Assembly (NCBI RefSeq): GCF_004795055.1
Contig: NZ_SSBJ01000003.1
Coordinates: 124,001-188,000 of the forward strand
Direction: 5' to 3'
Source of the DNA: Streptomyces sp. A1136
Lineage (GTDB): Bacteria > Actinomycetota > Actinomycetes > Streptomycetales > Streptomycetaceae
DNA length: 64,000 bases
Position numbers and translations under genes: made by a program. Position 1 is the stretch's first letter. Each line of letters opens with the position of its first letter. Positions 51,989 to 61,771 of this stretch are shown here, piece after piece. A model generated the notes under the pieces. The model searched no databases. It was given only the letters and a program-made list of their open reading frames with translations, and was not told where the DNA came from.

Positions 51989-52666
51989 ATGCTTTCCGTC
52001 ATATTCGATCTCGACGGCACCCTCGTGGACAGCGAGCCGAACTACTACGAGTCCGGGCGACGCACCCTGGAGAGGCACGGCGTCCCCGATTTCACCTGGG
52101 AGCAGCACTCCCCCTTCATCGGCATCGGGACGATGGAGACGCTGGAGATCCTCAAGGAGCGGTACGGGCTGCGCGCGCCGGTCGCGCGGTTGCTGGCGGA
52201 GCAGAACGCCGCCTATCTGGAGCTGGCCCGCGCCGGGACCGAGGTGTTCCCCGAGATGCGCAGGTTCGTGGAGCGGCTGCACGCCGACGGCGTTCCGATG
52301 GCCGTGGCGTCCGGCTCCTCGCGCGAGGCGATCGACGCCGTCCTGGCCGGGACCGGCCTGGACGCCCTGCTGGGCGTCGTCGTCTCCGCGGAGGAGGTCG
52401 CACGCGGCAAGCCCGCCCCGGACGTGTTCATGGAGGCGGCGCGCCGGCTCGGCGCCGATCCCGCCGACTGCGTGGTCGTCGAGGACGCGGCGCCGGGCGC
52501 GGAGGCCGCCCTCGCGGCGGGCATGGAGTGCCTGGCGATCCCCTCGGTGGCGGCCACCGCCCACCACCCCGCCTTCGCCTCGGCGGGCCTGTTCTTCCGC
52601 GGCGGACCGGGGGAATTCGACGTGGAGACCGCTTACGAGTGGCTCGGCGAGCACCGGGCGGCCTGA
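51989..52666 (+). CDS. HAD superfamily hydrolase (beta-phosphoglucomutase-like)
   Basis: 225 aa from ATG 51989; an upstream in-frame ATG at 51947 is possible. HAD motifs: VIFDLDGTLVDSEPN (nucleophile Asp), PMAVASGSSREAIDAVL (Ser), RGKPAPDVFMEAARRL (Lys) and VVVEDAAPGAEAALAAGM (Asp pair). A cap follows motif I (PGMB/phosphatase type). It dephosphorylates a small sugar phosphate; substrate unknown. Confidence 0.92.
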   Translation: MLSVIFDLDGTLVDSEPNYYESGRRTLERHGVPDFTWEQHSPFIGIGTMETLEILKERYGLRAPVARLLAEQNAAYLELARAGTEVFPEMRRFVERLHADGVPMAVASGSSREAIDAVLAGTGLDALLGVVVSAEEVARGKPAPDVFMEAARRLGADPADCVVVEDAAPGAEAALAAGMECLAIPSVAATAHHPAFASAGLFFRGGPGEFDVETAYEWLGEHRAA

Positions 52667-52685
52667 TTCCCGCCCCTGCGGGAAG

Positions 52686-52705
52686 ACCTCGGGCCGGCCC
52701 GAGGT
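52686..52705. promoter_or_regulatory. 20-bp perfect palindrome
   Basis: ACCTCGGGCC followed by GGCCCGAGGT is a perfect 20-bp palindrome, 19 bp past the HAD stop and 10 bp before the GTG of the next gene. As RNA it would fold with a CCGG loop. Terminator of the HAD gene or operator at the start of the monooxygenase gene. Confidence 0.6.
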
Positions 52706-52715
52706 TGGTAGAACC

Positions 52716-53819
52716 GTGAACGACTTCGCGGAGCGGGAACTGACAGCGGTGGACGTGGTGGTCGTCGGCGCGGGGCAGGCGGGCCTGTCCGGCGCCTACC
52801 ATCTGGCCCGGGCGGGCATCGGCCACGTCGTCCTGGACCATGCGCCGCGCCCCGGCGGGGCCTGGCAGTTCCGCCAGCCGTCGCTCACCTACGGCAAGGT
52901 GCACGGGATGCACGCGCTGCCCGGCATGGAACTGACCGGCGCCGATCCGCTGCGGCCGTCGTCCGAGGTCATCGGGGAGTACTTCGCCGCGTACGAGGAG
53001 CGCTTCGGGCTGCGCGTGCGCCGCCCGGTGGACGTCACGGCGGTACGGGACGGCTCGGACGGGCGGCTGCTGGTGGAGTCCGCGTCCGGCGACCGCTGGT
53101 CGGCCCGGGCCCTGATCAACGCCACGGGCACCTGGGACCGGCCGTTCTGGCCCCGCTACCCGGGCCAGGAGACGTTCCGGGGCGGCCTCCTGCACACGGC
53201 GGACTACCCGGGACCGGCCCCGTTCGCCGGGGCTCGCGTGGTGGTCGTGGGCGGTGGTACGTCGGCGGTGCAGCACCTGTTGGAGCTCTCCGAGGTGGCG
53301 GCCGCCACCACGTGGGTGACTCGCCGCCCGCCGGTGTTCCGCGACTCCGGGTTCGGCGAGGCCGAGGGCCGGGCGGCGGTGGCGCTGGTCGAGGAGCGTG
53401 TCCGCCGGGGTCTGCCCCCGCAGAGCGTCGTCAGCGTGACCGGGCTGGCGCTGACCGAAGCCGTACGGGCCGGGCTGGTTTCGGGGGTGTTGCGGCGCAG
53501 GCCGATGTTCGAGCGCGTCACCCCGACCGGCGTCGCCTGGGCCGACGGGCGGAGCGTGGACGCGGATGTGATCCTCTGGGCCACCGGTTTCCGGGCGGCC
53601 ATCGACCACCTGGCCCCTCTTCGCCTGCGGGAACCGGGCGGCGGCATCCGGCTCGACGGCACCCGGGCGGTCCGTGACGAGCGCGTCCACCTGGTCGGCT
53701 ACGGCCCCTCGGCCTCCACCATCGGGGCCAACCGCGCGGGCGGCGCCGCAGTCCGCGAGATCCGTCGCCTCCTGGCCCGCGACACGGCCGTGGCTCCGGC
53801 ACTGGCCGCAGCGCCCTGA
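52716..53819 (+). CDS. Flavin-containing monooxygenase-like NAD(P)/FAD-binding protein
   Basis: 367 aa from GTG 52716. Two dinucleotide motifs: VVVVGAGQAGLSGAYHLARA (FAD) and RVVVVGGGTSAVQHLLELSE (NADPH), with INATGTWDRPFWPRYPGQ and DVILWATGFRAAIDHL. Similar to FMO/Baeyer-Villiger-like and CzcO-type oxidoreductases, but shorter than true BVMOs and without a clear FxGxxxHxxxW signature. Substrate unknown. Confidence 0.85.
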   Translation: MNDFAERELTAVDVVVVGAGQAGLSGAYHLARAGIGHVVLDHAPRPGGAWQFRQPSLTYGKVHGMHALPGMELTGADPLRPSSEVIGEYFAAYEERFGLRVRRPVDVTAVRDGSDGRLLVESASGDRWSARALINATGTWDRPFWPRYPGQETFRGGLLHTADYPGPAPFAGARVVVVGGGTSAVQHLLELSEVAAATTWVTRRPPVFRDSGFGEAEGRAAVALVEERVRRGLPPQSVVSVTGLALTEAVRAGLVSGVLRRRPMFERVTPTGVAWADGRSVDADVILWATGFRAAIDHLAPLRLREPGGGIRLDGTRAVRDERVHLVGYGPSASTIGANRAGGAAVREIRRLLARDTAVAPALAAAP

Positions 53820-53901
53820 CCGTCCCGATCACCCGTCGGGACAGAAGCGGCTGCCCGGCTGGTCCCGGCTCCGGTGGCGCGCGGGTGTGCCGGTCGCACC
53901 G

Positions 53902-55836
53902 TCACACGTTCACCGGGGCGGCCACGACTTCCCCCGCCGGGCCTGCGTGGGCTTTCCCGTTCATCTTCGTACGCGGCGTGCGCGCGGCGGACGTCTGCTC
54001 GCCCTCAACCGGCGGCGGCGCCGTCTCGGCGTCCCGGTCCCGGCGGACCAGGGCGGCGTACCGGCCGTCGGCCGCGAGGAGTTCCTCGTGCGTGCCGCTC
54101 TCGGCTATCCGCCCGCCGTCGAGGACGACGATCTGGTCCGCGTCGCGCACGGTGGAGAGTCGGTGCGCGATGGTGATGGTGGTGCGGCCCGCGGAGAGCT
54201 TGTCGATGGCCTGCTGCACCGCGTGCTCCGTGCGGGTGTCCAGCGCGCTGGTCGCCTCGTCGAGGATCAGGACCGGCGGGTCGCGCAGGATGGTGCGGGC
54301 GATGGCCAGGCGCTGCTTCTCCCCGCCGGAGAACCGGTAGCCGCGCTCGCCGACCAGCGTGTCGTACCCGTCGGGCAGGGACTCGATGTGGTCGTGGATC
54401 TGGGCGGCGCGGGCGGCGTCGACCATCTCCTCGTCGGTGGCGTCCGGCTTGGCGAAGCGCAGGTTGTCGGCGACGGAGGCGTGGAAGAGGTAGGTCTCCT
54501 GGGAGACGACGCCTATGGACCGGGCCAGCGAGTCGAAGTCGAGGTCGCGGACATCGATCCCGTCGAGGGCGACCCGCCCGTCGGTGACGTCGTAGAGCCG
54601 GGGTACCAGGTAGCTGAGGGTGCTCTTGCCCGAGCCGGTGGGGCCGACCACGGCGAGGGAGCCGCCCGCGGGGACGGTGACGTCGATGCCGGTGAGCGTG
54701 GGCCCGCTCTTGGCGTCGTAGGCGAAGTGCACGTCCTCCAGCCGTATCTCGCCCTTCGCCCGGCCGATCCGTACCGGGTCCTCGCGTTCGGTGATGTCCA
54801 CCGGCAGGTCGAGGTACTCGAAGATGCGGGCGAACAGCGCGAGCGAGGTCTGGATCTGCACGCCGGTCGACAGGAGGCTCACAGCCGGTCGGAACAGCCC
54901 CTGCTGGAGGGTGACGAAGGCGACGAGGGTGCCCACGGAGAGCGAGGGTGCGCCGGTCTGGAGGGCTATGCCGGCGGCCCAGTAGATGAGGGCCGGCATG
55001 GCGGCCATGACGATGCCGATGGTGGACATCCGCCAGCGCCCGGCCATGCTGGAGCGCACCTCCAGGCCGACCAGCTTCTCGGACTCCTCCGCGAAGGACC
55101 GCGTCAAGGAGTCCGCGCGGCCCATGGTACGGCCGAGCAGGATGCCGCTGACGGACAGGGACTCGGTGACGGTGGCGGCCATGGCCGCCATCTGCTTCTG
55201 CCGCTGGGTGGTGATCTTCTTGCGCTCGCGCCCGACCCGCCGGCTGATCCACACGAAGACGGGCAGCAGCAGGAGCGAGACGAGGGTCAGCCGCCAGTCG
55301 AGTGCGAGCATCGCGACGACGGAGGCGATCACGGCCGTGAGGTTGGAGACGAGGGAGGTCGCCGTGGAGGTGACGGTGGCCTGCATGCCGCCGATGTCGT
55401 TGGCTATGCGGGACTGCACCTCACCGGTGCGGGTCCGGGTGAAGAAGGCCAGCGGCATGCGCTGGAGCTGCGCGTAGACGGCGGTGCGCAGGTCGTGCAT
55501 GACCCGCTGACCGACGGTGGTGGAGATCAGGGTCTGGAGCACGCCGAACACACTGGTGACCACGGCGGTGAGGATCATACCGAGGGCCAGCAGGCTGAGC
55601 AGGCCCGTCCGCCCCTGGGGTATCGCCACGTCGAGGATTTCCCTCAAGAGGAACGGCGAGGCGACGGAGACCAGCGAGGACGCGGCGACGAGTCCGCCGA
55701 CCACGGCGAGGCGGCCGCGATAGGGCCGGAACAGGCCCATGATGCGGCGCAGCTGGCGGGGCTGTTCCGCGGGGTCCGGACGGTTGGGATCGAGGGATTC
55801 CTTGGACGGCGTCCAATCGGCTTCTCTGGGGCGCAT
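53902..55836 (-). CDS. ABC transporter, fused permease/ATP-binding exporter
   Basis: 644 aa from ATG 55834-55836 with AAGGAGG upstream. The six-helix exporter domain (~45-330) is followed by a complete ATPase: Walker A VVGPTGSGKSTLSYLVPRL, Q-loop VVSQETYLFHASVADNLRF, signature YRFSGGEKQRLAIART, Walker B VLILDEATSALD and H-loop TIAHRLSTV. Probably a homodimeric multidrug/lipid exporter. Divergent from the MarR gene; a perfect MarR-type inverted repeat lies between. Confidence 0.95.
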   Translation of the reverse strand: MRPREADWTPSKESLDPNRPDPAEQPRQLRRIMGLFRPYRGRLAVVGGLVAASSLVSVASPFLLREILDVAIPQGRTGLLSLLALGMILTAVVTSVFGVLQTLISTTVGQRVMHDLRTAVYAQLQRMPLAFFTRTRTGEVQSRIANDIGGMQATVTSTATSLVSNLTAVIASVVAMLALDWRLTLVSLLLLPVFVWISRRVGRERKKITTQRQKQMAAMAATVTESLSVSGILLGRTMGRADSLTRSFAEESEKLVGLEVRSSMAGRWRMSTIGIVMAAMPALIYWAAGIALQTGAPSLSVGTLVAFVTLQQGLFRPAVSLLSTGVQIQTSLALFARIFEYLDLPVDITEREDPVRIGRAKGEIRLEDVHFAYDAKSGPTLTGIDVTVPAGGSLAVVGPTGSGKSTLSYLVPRLYDVTDGRVALDGIDVRDLDFDSLARSIGVVSQETYLFHASVADNLRFAKPDATDEEMVDAARAAQIHDHIESLPDGYDTLVGERGYRFSGGEKQRLAIARTILRDPPVLILDEATSALDTRTEHAVQQAIDKLSAGRTTITIAHRLSTVRDADQIVVLDGGRIAESGTHEELLAADGRYAALVRRDRDAETAPPPVEGEQTSAARTPRTKMNGKAHAGPAGEVVAAPVNV

Positions 55837-55870
55837 GGGCCTCCTTCTGACGAGACTCACCTGAGCATAG

Positions 55871-55897
55871 CTCATTGTTACCTATACTCACAATGAG
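55871..55897. promoter_or_regulatory. MarR-type operator over the divergent promoters
   Basis: CTCATTGT (55871-55878) and ACAATGAG (55890-55897) form a perfect 8-bp inverted repeat around 11 bp containing TATACT. It lies 35 bp upstream of the exporter ATG and 24 bp before the tandem repeats leading to MarR. Likely the MarR binding site repressing both genes. Confidence 0.7.
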
Positions 55898-55920
55898 TCT
55901 GGTCCTGATACTCTTCCGTC

Positions 55921-55959
55921 ATGAGGACCGCAGCATGAGGACCGCAGCATGAGGACCGC
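55921..55959 (+). repeat. 14-bp tandem repeats creating coupled mini-cistrons
   Basis: ATGAGGACCGCAGC is repeated at 55921 and 55935, with a third partial copy (ATGAGGACCGC) at 55949 forming the MarR start. The first two ATGs each open a 5-codon frame (MRTAA) whose TGA overlaps the next ATG as ATGA. A GATACT -10-like box lies 8 nt before the first ATG. Confidence 0.85.
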
Positions 55960-56443
55960 TTCCGACAGCACCGTGACCGGCGCGGACGGCGTCGACGCGC
56001 CCGACAGCGACGACGGCGTCCTCGCCGAGCAACTGCTGCGCCTGACCCGTCGGCTCCACCGCATCCAAAAGCGCCACCTCGAACCCCTCGGGATCACTCC
56101 GGCCCAGTCAAGGCTGCTCCGGCTGGTCTCGCACTACGACTGCGCCGAGCCGCCCCGGATGGCGGAGCTCGCCGCCCGCCTGGAAGTCGTCCCCCGAGCC
56201 GTGACCACGCTGGTCGACGGCCTGGAGGCGGCCGACTGCGTGCGCCGCGCGCCCGACCCCGCGAACCGGCGGGTCATCCGGATCGAGCTGACCGACACCG
56301 GCCGCGCCACCCTGCGCCGACTGCGCAACGCGCGGACCGCCGCGGCCGAGGAGATCCTCGCGCCCCTGACCGCCGCCCAGCGCGAGGTGCTCGGCGGCCT
56401 GCTCGACACCCTGTCCGACGCCCCGGCCGACCGCCGCTGCTGA
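55949..56443 (+). CDS. MarR family transcriptional regulator
   Basis: 164 aa from ATG 55949, the third of three tandem ATGAGGACC copies and the only one leading into a long frame. Winged-helix core: GITPAQSRLLRLVSHYD, then MAELAARLEVVPRAVTTLVD (recognition helix) and RRAPDPANRRVIRIELTDTG (wing with DxR). Likely repressor of the divergent exporter and of itself through the repeat at 55871-55897; it may also affect the ABC pair downstream (56590). Confidence 0.92.
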   Translation: MRTASDSTVTGADGVDAPDSDDGVLAEQLLRLTRRLHRIQKRHLEPLGITPAQSRLLRLVSHYDCAEPPRMAELAARLEVVPRAVTTLVDGLEAADCVRRAPDPANRRVIRIELTDTGRATLRRLRNARTAAAEEILAPLTAAQREVLGGLLDTLSDAPADRRC

Positions 56444-56589
56444 ACCGGCGGTTCACCGGCCCGGACGCCGACCGCCGCCGCCGCAAACCTCGTTGCCGAC
56501 GACCCGCTCCGCCAGAAAATCGATTGCGGGGGCGCGGCCCGGAAGACGAACCTTGTGTGGTTTGAGTCACTCGACCGTCATGGGGCGTC

Positions 56590-58473
56590 ATGCAGATCAG
56601 CGATCTTCCGCATCCGGATCCCGGAGTGCCCGACGCCCGGTCCGGCCCGCGCTTCCTGCTCTGGCTGGGCGGCACCCAACTCGGCGGACAGGCCAAGAGC
56701 CTGTGCTGGGGGCTGGTCCACCACTGCGCCATCGCCGGGCTTCCGTTCGCGGTCGGCCTCGGTGTCGAGGCGGCCGTGAACGGGGACGGCCGCCGGTTGC
56801 TCCTCGTCGGCGCGCTGGTCGCGCTGCTCGGCGTCGCCATCTCGCTCGGCGACACCATGCTGCACCGGACCAGCGTCACCAACTGGATCACCGCCGCCGC
56901 CCGCGTGCAGCAGTTGCTCGCCCGCAAGACCGCCGACCTCGGCTCCGCCCTGACCCGCCAGGTGGCGGCCGGCGAAGTGGTCGCCGTGTCGACGGCCGAC
57001 GTGGAGCGGATCGGCTGGTTCGTCGAGGCCGTCTCCCGCTTCCTCGCGGCGGCCTTCGCCCTCGTCGCCGTCTGCGTGGCCCTCGTCCTGTACGCCCCCT
57101 CGCTCGGTGTCGTCGTCGCCCTCGGGATGCCCCTGCTGGCGTTCTCCTCGCTGCCCCTGCTCCCCCGTGCGACCCGACGCGCCGACGTCCAGCGGGAGAA
57201 GGCGGGCAAGGCGACCGAACTTGCCTCCGACACCGTGGCGGGCCTGCGCGTCCTGCGCGGCATCGGCGGTGAGGAACTGTTCCTCGGCCGGTACCGCGAG
57301 GCCTCGCAGGAGGTGCGCACGGCGGCCGTGCGCAGTGCGCGCATGTGGGCGCTGATCTCGGCCGTCCAGGTGTTCCTGCCGGGGGTTCTGCTGATCACGG
57401 TGGTCTGGTACGGCTCCTCGCTCGTCCTGGACCGGCGGCTCGCCGTCGGTGAGCTCGTCGCGGTGTTCAGCGCCGTGTCGCTGTCGCTCTACCCCTTGCG
57501 CAGCGTGCAGGAGATCGCCATGGCCTACTCGTTCTCCCGGCCCTCCGCCACGCGCGCGGCCCGGGTGCTGCGGCTGACCCGCGTCGAGGGCGCGGCGCCG
57601 GCGAAGGCGGAGGGCGCTGTCGCGGCCCCCCCTCCGGGCGGGGACCTGTACGACCCTCGGACCGGGCTGCTGGTTCCCTCGGGCCGGTTCACCGCCGTCG
57701 TGTGTGGGGACCCCGACCTCGCCGGACGGCTCGCGGAACGGCTGGGCGGGCATCCCGCGGGCGACGACGAAGACGACGACCGCGCCTCGGTGTTGCTGGG
57801 CGGCGTGGCACTGGACGAGCTCGCTCTGGACACCGCGCGCCGGCTCGTCCTCGTACAGGACAAGGACCCGGTGTTGCTGTCCGGCACGCTGCGCGAGCTG
57901 TTCGACGTACCCGCGTCCGGGGCGGTGACCCCGGCGGCCGCGCTGGAGGCCGCCCAGTGCGGCGACGTGCTGGAGGCCGTGCTCCAGTCGGCGCCGGAAG
58001 GGGTGACGGACCCGATGGACGCCCGGATCACCGAGCGCGGCCGGTCACTCTCCGGCGGACAGCGCCAGCGGCTCGCGCTGGCCCGTTCGCTGGTCACCGA
58101 CCCCGAGGTGCTGGTGCTGGACGAGCCGACCTCGGCGGTCGACTCGCACACCGAGGCGCGCGTCGCGGACGGTGTCGCGGCGCTGCGCGCCGGTCGTACG
58201 ACGGTGGTCCTGGCCTCCTCGCCGCTGCTGCTGGACCGCGCCGACCGGGTCGTCCTCATCCACGAGGGCGTGGCGCTGCCCGCCGGGACCCACCGCGAAC
58301 TGCTGCGGGACGAACCCCGCTACCGGGCGGTCGTGACGCGCGAGACGGCGGAGGAACAGCGCCTCGACGGGCTCCCCCTGACCGCCCGGGACGGAGAGCT
58401 CGACCACCGGCTCGACGAAGAGATCGACCACCGGCTCGACGAAGAACTCACCGAGATCGAGGAATCCGCATGA
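56590..58473 (+). CDS. ABC exporter half-transporter with degenerate Walker A
   Basis: 627 aa from ATG 56590. A six-helix exporter domain (~20-330) precedes an ATPase. The Walker A position (~369-380) reads [16 protein letters not shown], lacking the GxxGxGKS/T lysine. The signature is canonical ([15 protein letters not shown], ~487) and Walker B is [12 protein letters not shown] (~507), but the H-loop His is replaced ([10 protein letters not shown]). The C-tail repeats DHRLDEE. It cannot bind ATP normally alone; it should contribute only its LSGGQ to the partner at 58470, to which it is coupled by an ATGA overlap. Confidence 0.9.
   Translation: MQISDLPHPDPGVPDARSGPRFLLWLGGTQLGGQAKSLCWGLVHHCAIAGLPFAVGLGVEAAVNGDGRRLLLVGALVALLGVAISLGDTMLHRTSVTNWITAAARVQQLLARKTADLGSALTRQVAAGEVVAVSTADVERIGWFVEAVSRFLAAAFALVAVCVALVLYAPSLGVVVALGMPLLAFSSLPLLPRATRRADVQREKAGKATELASDTVAGLRVLRGIGGEELFLGRYREASQEVRTAAVRSARMWALISAVQVFLPGVLLITVVWYGSSLVLDRRLAVGELVAVFSAVSLSLYPLRSVQEIAMAYSFSRPSATRAARVLRLTRVEGAAPAKAEGAVAAPPPGGDLYDPRTGLLVPSGRFTAVVCGDPDLAGRLAERLGGHPAGDDEDDDRASVLLGGVALDELALDTARRLVLVQDKDPVLLSGTLRELFDVPASGAVTPAAALEAAQCGDVLEAVLQSAPEGVTDPMDARITERGRSLSGGQRQRLALARSLVTDPEVLVLDEPTSAVDSHTEARVADGVAALRAGRTTVVLASSPLLLDRADRVVLIHEGVALPAGTHRELLRDEPRYRAVVTRETAEEQRLDGLPLTARDGELDHRLDEEIDHRLDEELTEIEESA
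58400..58447 (+). repeat. 24-bp in-frame tandem repeat
   Basis: A 22-nt identical block starts at 58400 and again at 58424 (period 24). It encodes DHRLDEE twice in the acidic C-terminal tail of the first ABC subunit. Confidence 0.85.
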
Positions 58474-60251
58474 TCGGCGTGGCACCGCCGCACTACGACC
58501 CGGCGTCCCCCGAGTCGGCCGACACACTGCCCGTCGGCACCTCGGCGACCGTACGGGACTACGTGCGCGGCCTGCTCCGAAGGCACCGGCGGGCCCTGGC
58601 GGTGCTGGTGGCCGTCAACGCGGTCGCGGTGATCGCCTCCATGGTGGGCCCGTACCTGCTGGGCCGGGTCGTGGACGACCTCTCGGCAGGGGGACGCGAA
58701 CCGCACCTGGTGCGCGTGAGCGTGCTGTTCGCCCTGGCGCTCGCCGTCCAGACCGGCTTCGTCCGCATGGTTCGGCTGCGCGGGGCGATGCTCGGGGAGG
58801 AGATGCTGGCCGACCTGCGCGAGGACTTCCTCGTGCGCTCGGTCGCGCTGCCGCCCGGGGTGCTGGAGCGGGCCGGGACCGGTGATCTGCTGTCGCGGAT
58901 CACCACCGACATCGACCGGCTGGCCAACGCCATGCGGGAGGCGGTGCCGCAGCTGGCCGTCGGCGTCGTCTGGGCGGGGCTGCTGTTCGCGGCACTGGCG
59001 GTGACGGCCCCGCAGTTGGCGGCTGCCGCGCTGGTGGCGCTGCCCGTGTTGGTGATCGGCTGTCGCTGGTACTTCCGGCGGGCGCCCTCCGCCTACCGGT
59101 CGGAGGCCGCCGGCTACGCGGCGGTCTCGGCGGCCCTGACGGAAACGGTCGACGCCGGCCGCACCGTCGAGGCGCACCGCCTCGGGGGGCGCCGGGTCGC
59201 GCTCTCGGAACAGCGCATCGGCGAGTGGACCGCGTGGGAGCGGTACACGTTGTTCCTGCGCTCCGTGCTGTTCCCCGTCATCAACGTCACCTACGTGACG
59301 ATCCTCGGCTCCGTGCTGATGATCGGCGGGTACTGCGTGCTGCGCGGCTGGATGTCGGTGGGGCAGCTGACGACGGGCGCCCTGCTCGCCCAGATGATGG
59401 TCGACCCCATCGGTCTGGTCCTGCGTTGGTACGATGAACTGCAAGTGGCCCAGGTGTCGTTGGGCCGCCTCGTCGGCATCCACGAGATCGAGCCGGACGG
59501 AGGCGACGCGACCGTCTCGCCGCGGGGGCGGGTGGTCCGGGCCGACGAGGTGCGCTTCGGCTACCGGGAGGGCGTGGACGTCCTGCACCGGGTGTCGATG
59601 TCCGTGCCGCCGGGGACCCGGATGGCGCTGGTCGGTCCGTCGGGCGCGGGCAAGTCCACCCTGGGCCGACTGCTGGCGGGCATCTACGCGCCGCGGGTCG
59701 GGGAGGTCACCCTCGGTGGGGCGCGGCTGTCGAGGATGCCCGCGGAGCGGGTGCGCGAACACGTGGCGCTGGTCAACCAGGAGCACCACGTCTTCGTGGG
59801 ATCGCTCCGGGACAACCTGCGCCTCGCCAGGACGGGAGCGGGGGACGTCGAGCTGTGGGCGGCGTTGGAGGCGGTGGACGCGGACGGCTGGGCGCGGGCC
59901 CTGGCCGCGGGGCTGGACACGGAGGTCGGCTCGGGCGCCTCGGCGCTCACTCCCGCGCAGGCGCAACAGGTCGCGCTGGCCCGGTTGGTGCTGGCCGATC
60001 CGCACACCCTGGTGTTGGACGAGGCCACCTCGCTGTTGGACCCGCGCGCGGCCCGGCAGCTGGAGCGCTCGCTGGCCCGGGTGCTGGACGGCCGGACGGT
60101 CATCGCGATCGCGCACCGGTTGCACACCGCGCACGACGCGGATGTGATCGCGGTGGTCGAGGGTGGCCGGATCAGCGAGTTCGGCTCCCACGAGGCGCTC
60201 GTCGCGGCGGACGGCGCCTACGCGGCGCTGTGGCGGTCCTGGCACGGGTGA
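58470..60251 (+). CDS. ABC exporter half-transporter with degenerate signature motif
   Basis: 593 aa from ATG 58470, overlapping the upstream TGA (ATGA). An exporter membrane domain (~30-330) is followed by an intact Walker A ([18 protein letters not shown], ~389), Walker B ([11 protein letters not shown], ~514) and H-loop (IAIAHRLHT). The signature is [16 protein letters not shown] (~493) instead of LSGGQ. With the preceding subunit it would form one competent ATP site (its Walker A/B plus the partner's LSGGQ) and one dead site. Substrate unknown. Confidence 0.92.
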   Translation: MIGVAPPHYDPASPESADTLPVGTSATVRDYVRGLLRRHRRALAVLVAVNAVAVIASMVGPYLLGRVVDDLSAGGREPHLVRVSVLFALALAVQTGFVRMVRLRGAMLGEEMLADLREDFLVRSVALPPGVLERAGTGDLLSRITTDIDRLANAMREAVPQLAVGVVWAGLLFAALAVTAPQLAAAALVALPVLVIGCRWYFRRAPSAYRSEAAGYAAVSAALTETVDAGRTVEAHRLGGRRVALSEQRIGEWTAWERYTLFLRSVLFPVINVTYVTILGSVLMIGGYCVLRGWMSVGQLTTGALLAQMMVDPIGLVLRWYDELQVAQVSLGRLVGIHEIEPDGGDATVSPRGRVVRADEVRFGYREGVDVLHRVSMSVPPGTRMALVGPSGAGKSTLGRLLAGIYAPRVGEVTLGGARLSRMPAERVREHVALVNQEHHVFVGSLRDNLRLARTGAGDVELWAALEAVDADGWARALAAGLDTEVGSGASALTPAQAQQVALARLVLADPHTLVLDEATSLLDPRAARQLERSLARVLDGRTVIAIAHRLHTAHDADVIAVVEGGRISEFGSHEALVAADGAYAALWRSWHG

Positions 60252-60321
60252 GACGCCCCCCGAGGCCGGCAAGCGCGGGTGGGGTGGCGCCGCGGCCGAG
60301 GGGTTTCGCGGACGAGAGGGA

Positions 60322-60363
60322 GCCTCGCGGACGCCACGCGTGGGTCGGTGGTGTCCGCGAGGC
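60322..60363. terminator. Strong bidirectional terminator
   Basis: GCCTCGCGGAC (60322-60332) pairs perfectly with GTCCGCGAGGC (60353-60363). Pairing extends inward by a G-U and CCAC/GTGG, 16 bp in all. It sits between the convergent ABC operon and the esterase gene. Confidence 0.8.
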
Positions 60364-60377
60364 CGCGAGGGGCGCCT

Positions 60378-61364
60378 CTACGCCTTGCGGAGGCGGTCGA
60401 TGATGCCGTCGAGATCGCGCCACATCATGTAGTCGCGGACGAAGTGGCCACCGGGCTCCTCGTGCCACTCGTGCGCAATCCCGGCCCGGTCGAGGAGGCC
60501 GCGGAACTCCCGCTGGCCCGCGAGGACCTGCGTCTCGTTGAAAGAGTCGAACGCGTTGGTCGGGTCGGGGCTGGTGCCCGCGACGAGGAAGACCCGCTTG
60601 TTGCGGTAGCTCTCGACGCGCTCGACCGGGTTGTCGGCGGTCACCCGGGCCTGGTCCCAGGGCACGCCGTAGACCGTGCCGCCCGCGAGGTCGAGGGCCG
60701 CGGAGGACAGGTTGGCCCAGTGGACGACCGCCCCGTTGTCACGGCGCACGCTGGCCGGACCGGAGTGGGAGCTCACCGAGGCGAAGTGGCCCCAGTATTT
60801 GGCCGCGTACTTGAGGGCGCCGAACCCGCCCATCGAGAACCCGGCCACGGCGCGGCCGTCGTACTCGGCGAACGTCCGGAAGTTCGCCTCGACCCAGGGC
60901 AGGAGCTGGTTGATGTGGAAGGCCTCCCAGTTGCGGGGGCCGGTGTTGGAAGTGACGGCGTTGGAGTACCAGCCCGCGTGGCCGCCGTCCGGCATCACGA
61001 CGATGATCGGCCTGCCGGCGGTCCAGGCACGGATGCCGAGACGGTCGAAGGTGATGAAGTCCTGGTCGGTGCCGCCGCCGTGGAAGAGGTAGAGGACGGG
61101 ATAGGTGCGGCCGCCGGTGTGGTAGTCGTCGGGGAGCAGCACGTTGACGGCGGGCTGCCAGCCGATCGCGTCGGTCTGGAAACGGTAGTACCACATGCGG
61201 GCGTCGCCCTCGTTGCGGTCGACGATGCGCAGTCCGAAGCCGTCGTCGGCGGCGCTCGCGGCCGATGCCGTCCCGAGGACGCCCGCGCCACCGAGGGCCA
61301 TGGCGGCGGAGAGCCCGCCGATGGACTTCAGGAGACTCCTGCGGGTGGGGCGGTGTTCGCTCAC
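60378..61364 (-). CDS. Tat-exported alpha/beta-hydrolase esterase (antigen 85/esterase D-like)
   Basis: 328 aa from GTG 61362-61364 with AGGAGGTCATC upstream. The N-terminus has a twin-arginine signal (RPTRRSLLKSIGG, hydrophobic stretch, ASAASA cleavage). The hydrolase core has YPVLYLFHGGGTDQDF, VAGFSMGGFGALKYA (nucleophile Ser), an Asp in TSPDPTNAFDSF and His in GGHFVRDYMMWRDL. Related to mycolyl-transferase/antigen 85 and feruloyl-esterase-type secreted enzymes. Third gene of the operon with two LGFP-repeat proteins, which suggests a cell-envelope substrate. Confidence 0.9.
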   Translation of the reverse strand: MSEHRPTRRSLLKSIGGLSAAMALGGAGVLGTASAASAADDGFGLRIVDRNEGDARMWYYRFQTDAIGWQPAVNVLLPDDYHTGGRTYPVLYLFHGGGTDQDFITFDRLGIRAWTAGRPIIVVMPDGGHAGWYSNAVTSNTGPRNWEAFHINQLLPWVEANFRTFAEYDGRAVAGFSMGGFGALKYAAKYWGHFASVSSHSGPASVRRDNGAVVHWANLSSAALDLAGGTVYGVPWDQARVTADNPVERVESYRNKRVFLVAGTSPDPTNAFDSFNETQVLAGQREFRGLLDRAGIAHEWHEEPGGHFVRDYMMWRDLDGIIDRLRKA

Positions 61365-61396
61365 GATGACCTCCTGGTCAGGGGTAGGGGGATGGA

Positions 61397-61771
61397 TCAG
61401 TTGGTGGTGGTCCAGGTGCCCCGGTCGGGGCTCCAGTGGATGCTCGCGTTCTGGAACCGCTGGACCTTCCCGCCCGGCTCGTCGGTCTCGTCACCGACCG
61501 GATAACCGAACACGCCCTCATGACCGCCCGCGTGGAACGCCTGATAGATCGCACCGTGGACCACATGCGTCCCCGTCCGCGACGACCACATGAACAGACC
61601 CTGCTCGAAGAACTGGTACCGGCCCCGCGTCCCGTTCGGCGCCGGCGCCGCGTCCGCCTCGTCCATCGTCGGGAAACCCCAACGCCGCTCCGCGTCCGTC
61701 GCCCAGAACTTCCCCAAGATCTCCCCGTACACCGCGAACGCCGCGTCCGGATGCCAGATCACGATCCCGTT
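61397..61771 (-). repeat. 375-bp repeat, copy A
   Basis: Matches 62417-62791 at a constant offset of 1,020 bp with two differences (61505, 61526), both silent in the proteins. It ends abruptly at 61771/62791, after which the two genes diverge. Confidence 0.95.
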
